Under the pieces are notes generated by a model. It was not told where the DNA came from and did no database searches. It saw only the letters and a program-made list of their open reading frames with translations. DNA of 40,738 nucleotides. Source: Myxococcales bacterium (GTDB lineage Bacteria > Myxococcota_A > Polyangia > JAAYKL01). The stretch is from the NCBI GenBank assembly GCA_012522445.1, contig JAAYKL010000049.1, positions 1-40,738 on the forward strand, written 5' to 3'. A program made the position numbers and the translations under genes. Positions 36,405 through 40,738 of this stretch are shown here, in pieces. Positions within the stretch are counted from its first letter, which is position 1. Each line of letters begins with the position of its first letter.

Positions 36405-36540
36405 TGTCCTCTCGCTTTCTTGCATGTGCGCCTACAAAACAAAACAACGTCAGACTCTTGCGCTTGGGCCGAGCAATTTCAAGTGCCTATTTTGTCTGCG
36501 TGCGTGTCCGGCTTGTCTGGCGGGTGCCCGGCACCCCCGT

Positions 36541-36633
36541 GTCCGCCCTTGTCCTGCGTGTCCGCCCGTTGTCTTGCGCGTCCGCCCGTTGTCCCGCGTC
36601 CGCCCGTTGTCCCGCGTCCGCCCGTTGCCCCCT
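36541..36633. repeat. 18-20 bp tandem repeat (about five copies)
   Basis: Units starting GTCCGCCC at 36541, 36560, 36580, 36598 and 36616; core GTCCGCCCGTTGTCCCGC, the last three copies exactly 18 bp. Its reverse complement (…GGACAACGGGCGGAC…) is the same motif family as the repeats at 40201-40262 and 40569-40637, in the opposite orientation. Confidence 0.88.
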
Positions 36634-36813
36634 GCAGGTACCCGGCGTTTTGCCGGCGTAAAATAATTTCCACCCAAGACATTTTTTGTCCCGGCAGTGT
36701 TGTAGGCTGTGCCTTTAAAAACGCAGTTGGGATGCCCTGCGCTGCGGAACCATGCGGTGAAAAAGAACATGCGGTGAAAATCCCGCAGCGTCGGGAAATC
36801 CGATGAAACCCGA

Positions 36814-36842
36814 TTGGCCCGCGTTCGCCACCGCACTATACT
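36814..36842 (+). promoter_or_regulatory. Promoter of the Type ISP remnant
   Basis: TTGGCC (36814-36819), a 17-bp spacer and TATACT (36837-36842), followed by AAGGAGG just before the ATG at 36880. The truncated gene thus keeps its transcription and translation signals. Confidence 0.55.
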
Positions 36843-36879
36843 CGGGCGTCGCCCCATCGATTGTCCCCAAGGAGGCCCC

Positions 36880-37233
36880 ATGAGCGCACTAAACCAAGTT
36901 CTCGAACACTTCCGCACCCACGCCCGCACCGAGCGCGAAAAGGGCACCTACTTCGAGCAACTCATCCAAGACTACCTGCGCCACGAGCCCTCCTACCACG
37001 ACCTGTACAGCGCGATTTGGACCTACGCCGAGTGGGCCACCAACAACGGCCTAGACGCCCGCGACGCCGGCATCGACCTGGTGGCGCGCACGCACTTGGG
37101 CGACCTCCACGCCATCCAGTGCAAATTTTACGCCCCCAACCACGTGGTGCAAAAGCGCGACATCGACAGCTTCTTCACCGCCTCGGGCAAGAAGCACTTC
37201 TCCGCCTTTGGCGTTTGCACCTGTGGCAAATAA
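36880..37233 (+). pseudogene. N-terminal remnant of a Type ISP-like restriction-modification/helicase gene
   Basis: 117 codons that match the start of large single-chain Type ISP (LlaGI-like) enzymes. LEHFRTHARTEREKGTYFEQ opens the frame. The Mrr-like nuclease core follows (DARDAGIDLVARTHLGDLHA, then IQCKF and VQKRDIDSFFTASGKKHF), with the Asp, Gln and Lys residues of the PD-(D/E)xK-type site. Homologous proteins continue for well over a thousand residues with a helicase and a methyltransferase. Here the frame loses similarity after ASGKKHF and stops at 37233. The promoter and ribosome-binding site are intact, so a short nuclease fragment might still be made. The matching C-terminal end lies at ~39.8-40.2 kb on the same strand. 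Confidence 0.8.
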
Positions 37234-37302
37234 GTGATGTGAGTAAGGCGTCCGGATGCGAGGCTAGGTGCCAAAAATAAAGTAAAAATGGATGCCACAA
37301 AT

Positions 37303-38988
37303 TCACTTCCGTGTGTCTACAAAATCAAAAAAGGGCATCTCTGACAGGTGATATGCTTTCAAAGCGAGATCGTCGAGGCGTTGAAAGTCGCGTTTGCGAA
37401 AGGCTTGTTTTATTTCGTTACCAAGGCTTTTTCCAATATCTGTCGGCTCGGGAAGGCGAATGCGGCGTAGGTATTGTGCCTGAAATCGCAGGTACCCTCC
37501 GCGCATTTTCACAGCGTAAGACCAAACGAAGAACAAGGCGACGCGAGAACTCAATAGTCCACCCAAAATTTCCAAATCCCAAATATCGGAAACGACGAAA
37601 TAAAGATTGTGATGCGGGTGATATAGACCTTCGTCAAAAGCAACTTCGTTAGAGCCTGCGATATCTGGAATTAACAACTTTGGGCGTGAAACCATATCTG
37701 GATATACACGGTCAATCGTCCTGAACCAAGCTCGTGGGTTTTTGCGAGCGACGTGGCGCTTTTTGACCTCCGCTCCTCGGTCCATCAAGTATTTCTGTAG
37801 TCGAGGGAACGAACCAAGATCCACGACGCCACCATCGACAACAAATGTATTGATTACGAAACGCCCAGCATTTTCTATTTTTCCAGCACGAATATCTTCA
37901 CGCATGACCAGCGGCACAAGTCTGTCGGGTTCAATATCCGTGTCTTGATTGACGACATAAATCTGATCGCATCCAGTTGCTACGCCGATTCCCACGCGAG
38001 CAGTTGCCTCAATTTCTCTGAAACGCGCTTCCAGCAGACGCAAAATTGAGAGGTGTTCGGGAGCACTCAACACCCATGGAGCATCACCAGAAAACCAGTC
38101 CGAGTAACGTGTGATGTTCACGTCGGGAGTTTTGATAGAATCATCGGCAATGGCAATGGATACACTTCTGCACTCAGTTTCGCTCGCGGTATTCATCGTG
38201 ACGACTGGAACCACAGCAGGTTTCTTTCTGGAGAAAACGAATATGGATGGGTATGCAATCACATCGGATTCGAAAGGGGATGTGTTTTGAAGATCTACAT
38301 ATGCCTGCACGCCAAAATTCTTGGCTACCATGGAGCGCAGCGGGGCACCATATTTGTTTAAAATCCATCTGTTTGCGCAAATGAAAGAGAGAATACCGCG
38401 TTCGGAAAGGAGTGAGAGGCCACATTCGATAAACGCGACATAGAGATCAGCGCGATCATAGAGCGTAGTAAAACGCCTCCTGTACTCGGCGTGCAACACA
38501 GGAGAAAGTTGCTCAATGCGAATGTAAGGTGGATTGCCAACAATAACATCAAAGTCTGACGAAATAGCTGCCAGAAGAAAATCTTCGCAACGCACCCACG
38601 CATTGACCAATGTTTCTGCAACGTCAGCACTAACCCCCAGACGTTGCAATTCGCGACCAAGAGCCTGTCGGGTCAAATCGACATGTGTTTCATCGATATC
38701 AAAGGCAGTAATGCATTGCGTAAGCTCAGCGAAGCTGACATCAGCCCGGCGGGCGGCACCGATCAAACGACGGACTGCGGGAATCAGAAAAGCACCATGC
38801 CCACAGGATGGCTCCAGCAATCGCAGGTCGAAGATATCGCTGTTTTCTGAATATCCACAGAGATCAAGAATGAGTTCAACAACGTGTGGTTTGGTGAGAA
38901 CAACACCGTGTGTTTCGCCAGAGGCACGTACTCCATAATTGTAAGCTTCTTTCGAAACAACAACGGGCAAGGAAAGAGATAGTTGCAT
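37303..38988 (-). CDS. N6-adenine DNA methyltransferase of a PaeR7I/XhoI-type system
   Basis: A 561-aa modification enzyme. The AdoMet-binding motif I is LLEPSCGHGAFL (58-69) and the catalytic motif IV is NPPY (152-155, in DFDVIVGNPPYIRIEQL), the gamma-class layout of TaqI/Eco57I-type methylases. The C-terminal half is a target-recognition region (VGIGVATGCDQIYVVN, RPKLLIPDIAGSNEVAFDEG, YLRFQAQYLRRIRLPEP). The neighbouring endonuclease is a PaeR7I homologue, so CTCGAG methylation on adenine is expected. The gene starts 3 bp after the endonuclease stop codon, with a weak ribosome-binding site, implying translational coupling. The segment is visibly AT-richer than the core genes. Confidence 0.92.
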   Translation of the reverse strand: MQLSLSLPVVVSKEAYNYGVRASGETHGVVLTKPHVVELILDLCGYSENSDIFDLRLLEPSCGHGAFLIPAVRRLIGAARRADVSFAELTQCITAFDIDETHVDLTRQALGRELQRLGVSADVAETLVNAWVRCEDFLLAAISSDFDVIVGNPPYIRIEQLSPVLHAEYRRRFTTLYDRADLYVAFIECGLSLLSERGILSFICANRWILNKYGAPLRSMVAKNFGVQAYVDLQNTSPFESDVIAYPSIFVFSRKKPAVVPVVTMNTASETECRSVSIAIADDSIKTPDVNITRYSDWFSGDAPWVLSAPEHLSILRLLEARFREIEATARVGIGVATGCDQIYVVNQDTDIEPDRLVPLVMREDIRAGKIENAGRFVINTFVVDGGVVDLGSFPRLQKYLMDRGAEVKKRHVARKNPRAWFRTIDRVYPDMVSRPKLLIPDIAGSNEVAFDEGLYHPHHNLYFVVSDIWDLEILGGLLSSRVALFFVWSYAVKMRGGYLRFQAQYLRRIRLPEPTDIGKSLGNEIKQAFRKRDFQRLDDLALKAYHLSEMPFFDFVDTRK

Positions 38989-38991
38989 ACG

Positions 38992-39732
38992 TCACACACT
39001 TCCGAGGAATGTCTGAACCTGTCCACCGAGTCCCGCAATGAATCTCTTCATGGAAATATCTTGGGCAGGCTCCTTGTAGGCCCCGGATTTAATTCCGTCA
39101 CGCGATGAAACGATGAGTGCCGTTGCGTCGTAGAGTTTTTCTCGAACCAGTTTGCGCAACAGAAGTTCGTAGCGATTTACGTAGGATGTGTTTTTGAATT
39201 CATCGAATACTTCGAAATGAGGTTCGCGGACGCCAACAGGTGAACGAGAACTTTCGCAGTCTTCCAGAAACATCAACCATCCAACCCAGGGGCGGACTTG
39301 GTGCTTGCCAAATGCTCCCTCTCGAAAGGCGGTCCACAGGTCGGTAGCATTGCCAAGTGCTTCTTCGGTACGATTGTTGAAATTATTTCCGAATGAAGGC
39401 CCCGCTTGAGATTTGAATTCAACTGCGGCGACCAGTTGCCCTTGGTGAACGACCAATAAATCCCATTTTTTTGTCGGTCGAAAGAATCCCGGAATTTCGA
39501 GTTCCTTGCGGACAAAAATGCTAGCATCCGGCATTCCATTTTTGGCAACTACCCAGCGAACCAATTCGCAGAAGCCATCCATTTGTTTTCCGCCGGTGAC
39601 AGCCCGTCGATTTCCGCGATCAGCATCGTTAATTCCCTGCCTATTGGCTTGCGCAGCTAGTGTCGTCCAATAATGGGCAACGGCACGCTTGATACGAATT
39701 TCATAGCCTTTGGGCACAATATTGGTCGCCAT
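38992..39732 (-). CDS. PaeR7I/XhoI-family type II restriction endonuclease
   Basis: A 246-aa endonuclease, the same size as PaeR7I. Its conserved core (KKWDLLVVHQGQLVAAVEFK then SQAGPSFGNNFNNRTEEALG) contains the probable catalytic residues Asp91, Glu105 and Lys107 (D-x13-E-F-K). Characterised members recognise CTCGAG and cut after the first C. CTCGAG sites occur elsewhere in this window (for example near 5117, 8806 and 13224), so the partner methylase is needed. The ATG follows AGGAG. It is the first gene of the operon, ahead of the methyltransferase. Having the nuclease first implies extra control of timing, perhaps by the palindromes upstream. Confidence 0.94.
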   Translation of the reverse strand: MATNIVPKGYEIRIKRAVAHYWTTLAAQANRQGINDADRGNRRAVTGGKQMDGFCELVRWVVAKNGMPDASIFVRKELEIPGFFRPTKKWDLLVVHQGQLVAAVEFKSQAGPSFGNNFNNRTEEALGNATDLWTAFREGAFGKHQVRPWVGWLMFLEDCESSRSPVGVREPHFEVFDEFKNTSYVNRYELLLRKLVREKLYDATALIVSSRDGIKSGAYKEPAQDISMKRFIAGLGGQVQTFLGSV

Positions 39733-39758
39733 GTAATGTATCTCCTGTCGGCGTTATC

Positions 39759-39783
39759 ATCAGTAACACTGTATCAGTGGATG
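39759..39783. promoter_or_regulatory. Interleaved palindromes upstream of the restriction operon
   Basis: CAGT-AAC-ACTG-TAT-CAGT: two overlapping inverted repeats (CAGTAACACTG and CACTGTATCAGTG) bounded by CATC/GATG, 27-50 bp upstream of the endonuclease ATG. The layout resembles a repressor or controller operator; no controller gene is present in the operon. Confidence 0.45.
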
Positions 39784-39796
39784 CAACCGGTTCAAT

Positions 39797-40192
39797 TTGT
39801 TTTACGCGAACATATCACGGGAAGAGAACCTCCAGGTGAAAGAAGCCGAGCGCTACCGGGTCGAGAAAATGCGCTTCGGCAAGGCCAAGGCCCAAGGCCG
39901 CGCCGCAGAGGACAAGAGCGTGCTGGTGTACAACCCGCACGTCACGGTGTCGGGGATTCCCCTTACGGCCTACGACTATGTGGTCAACGGCAAGTCGGCC
40001 CTGGACTGGGTGATGGACCGACAAAAGGTGAGCACCGACAAGGACTCGGGCATCGTCAACGACGCCAACCTGTGGGCTGCCGAAACCATGGACAATCCGC
40101 GCTATCCGCTAGAGCTGTTTTTGCGGGTGATCACCGTGAGCCTCGAAACCCAACAGATCATCGCCAGCCTCCCCGCCCTCCAATTGCCGTAG
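39797..40192 (+). pseudogene. C-terminal remnant of the Type ISP-like enzyme
   Basis: The frame matches the C-terminal specificity domain of Type ISP enzymes from about QVKEAERYRVEKMRFGK (near 39833). The core of that domain is YNPHVTVSGIPLTAYDYVVN, then GKSALDWVMDRQKVSTDKDS, GIVNDANLWAAETMDNPRYP and LELFLRVITVSLETQ. It ends at the natural stop codon, 40190-40192. The nominal TTG at 39797 has no ribosome-binding site, and the upstream residues are not similar to the family, so no protein is expected. Same strand as the N-terminal remnant; together they keep the two ends of one gene of roughly 5 kb. Confidence 0.78.
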
Positions 40193-40200
40193 GCGTAAAC

Positions 40201-40262
40201 GCAAGGGCGGACACGCAGACAAAGGGCAGACACGGGGAAAGGGCGACCACAGGGGGTCGCCC
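40201..40262. repeat. Dispersed repeat with terminal hairpin, copy 1
   Basis: Degenerate GGGCGGACACG/AAAGGGC units end in a perfect hairpin GGGCGACC-ACAGGG-GGTCGCCC (40241-40262). It starts 8 bp after the C-terminal remnant. The same hairpin recurs at 40614-40635. Confidence 0.85.
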
Positions 40263-40317
40263 CTACATCGAATACATCAATGAAAACAGGGTGTTGGGCG
40301 GTGTGTGTGCGGGGAAA

Positions 40318-40411
40318 TAGGACCGGTGGGACCCGTAGGACCAGTGGGAGGCCGCGGGGAAAAGTAGGACCAGTGGGACCCGTGGGACCGGTGGGATGCC
40401 GCGGGGAAGAC
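40318..40411. repeat. 47-bp G-rich tandem repeat, two copies
   Basis: Copies 40318-40364 and 40365-40411, each built from TAGGACC(G/A)GTGGGACCCGT followed by GGACC(A/G)GTGGGA and GCCGCGGGGAA. Within each unit GGACC(A/G)GTGGGA occurs twice. Runs of GGG and GGGG on the plus strand suggest possible quadruplex formation. Confidence 0.88.
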
Positions 40412-40568
40412 GGGGTAAATCGGGGCGGAGGCAAATCGGGGCGGTTTGTTGAGCGTGAGGGGATTGCATGTGATACAATGGCATCTTCAATGCCGCGAAA
40501 TGGGGTGGCGCGGCGGTCTTTGACAAGGGGCGTTTTCTCTGGCCAGGAACGGGGACGAGGGTACCCGC

Positions 40569-40637
40569 AGGACAAAGGGCGGACTACAGGACAAAGGGCG
40601 ACCACAGGACAAAGGGCGACCACAGGGGGTCGCCCCT
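40569..40637. repeat. Dispersed repeat with terminal hairpin, copy 2
   Basis: Three units (40569-40587, 40588-40605, 40606-40623) of AGGACAAAGGGCGACCAC or close variants, the last running into the hairpin GGGCGACC-ACAGGG-GGTCGCCC (40614-40635). Confidence 0.88.
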
Positions 40638-40738
40638 GATATGGAGCGACCTGTCAATCGCAGTAATTTTTTTTCGTTCAGCGCATTATCCATATTTTGA
40701 CGCGTAGCAGAGAAGCCGGCGGTCAACGGAGCTGTTAC

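Larger units (their letters stand above)
36405..36879. other. Intergenic region upstream of the Type ISP remnant, repeat-rich
   Basis: 475 bp without a supported gene. It holds the 18-bp-period repeat (36541-36633), a 15-bp palindrome GGGTGCCCGGCACCC (36522-36536), a CATGCGGTGAAAA direct repeat (36750-36780) and the hairpin TCCCG-6-CGGGA (36781-36796). It ends with the remnant's promoter. Open frames here arise from the repeats. Confidence 0.6.
40193..40738. other. Repeat-filled region to the right window edge
   Basis: 546 bp with no supported gene. It contains two repeat families (listed separately) and, after 40640, a T-rich stretch with no recognised feature. Open frames here are generated by the repeats (Arg/Gly/Pro-rich) and lack ribosome-binding sites. 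Confidence 0.6.

Noticed and set aside
36541..36633. Repeats beside restriction genes as a CRISPR array
   Set aside because: Contiguous 18-20 bp units with no unique spacers between them.
37234..39796. Frameshift only (not replacement) in the Type ISP gene
   Set aside because: The region between the remnants encodes complete, unrelated genes on the other strand, and the helicase/methylase middle is absent in all frames.
40263..40726. Several 80-170 aa frames near the right edge
   Set aside because: Created by the G-rich repeats; no ribosome-binding sites, no similarity to any family I know.

Overview
The window looks like chromosomal DNA of a GC-rich Gram-negative bacterium, most likely a deltaproteobacterium in the broad sense (Myxococcota or Bradymonadota-like). 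The grounds are several lipoproteins with clear lipoboxes, predicted outer-membrane beta-barrels, a CarD-family regulator, a membrane sensor kinase, PP2C signalling, and a tail-anchored Ala/Pro-rich protein with Thr-x-Phe-Gly motifs of a kind I associate with myxobacteria. Taxonomy is inferred from gene content only. No rRNA, tRNA, CRISPR array or transposase was found.

Layout. 1-7.2 kb: start of a lipoprotein gene running off the left edge, panC, an HU-type protein with its own promoter and terminator, an unrecognised membrane protein, and an orphan 7TM-GAF histidine kinase. 6.1-13.7 kb: the protein quality-control block tig-clpP-clpX-lon (minus strand, read tig first), with a beta-barrel gene after lon and a MarR regulator before tig. 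13.8-18.4 kb: ffh overlapped by a CBM9-like lipoprotein gene, then a TPR/outer-membrane protein and folK, probably one operon. 18.5-19.85 kb: an AT-richer rhuM gene lying between two 64-bp direct repeats, a candidate inserted cassette. 19.9-27.3 kb: a SUMF1-domain lipoprotein; a sugar/inositol-phosphate nucleotidyltransferase, fructosamine-kinase and low-Mr phosphatase operon; divergent carD; a secreted GH8 endoglucanase with an attenuator-like leader; and a membrane metallophosphoesterase. 27.4-36.4 kb: an aldose epimerase, a three-gene operon (tail-anchored motif protein, PP2C phosphatase, UbiB-family kinase), a Crp/Fnr protein, two tandem DUF4491 membrane proteins, a glycosyltransferase, a small membrane protein and pepA.

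36.4-40.7 kb is an accessory locus. The first ~115 and last ~120 codons of a Type ISP-like restriction-modification/helicase gene remain on the plus strand. The missing middle is replaced by a PaeR7I/XhoI-type restriction operon (endonuclease and N6-adenine methyltransferase) on the minus strand. 18-bp-period repeats of one family lie outside both remnants in opposite orientations. This replacement, the rhuM cassette, the GH8 leader and the motif-protein/PP2C/UbiB operon are the parts most worth a second look.
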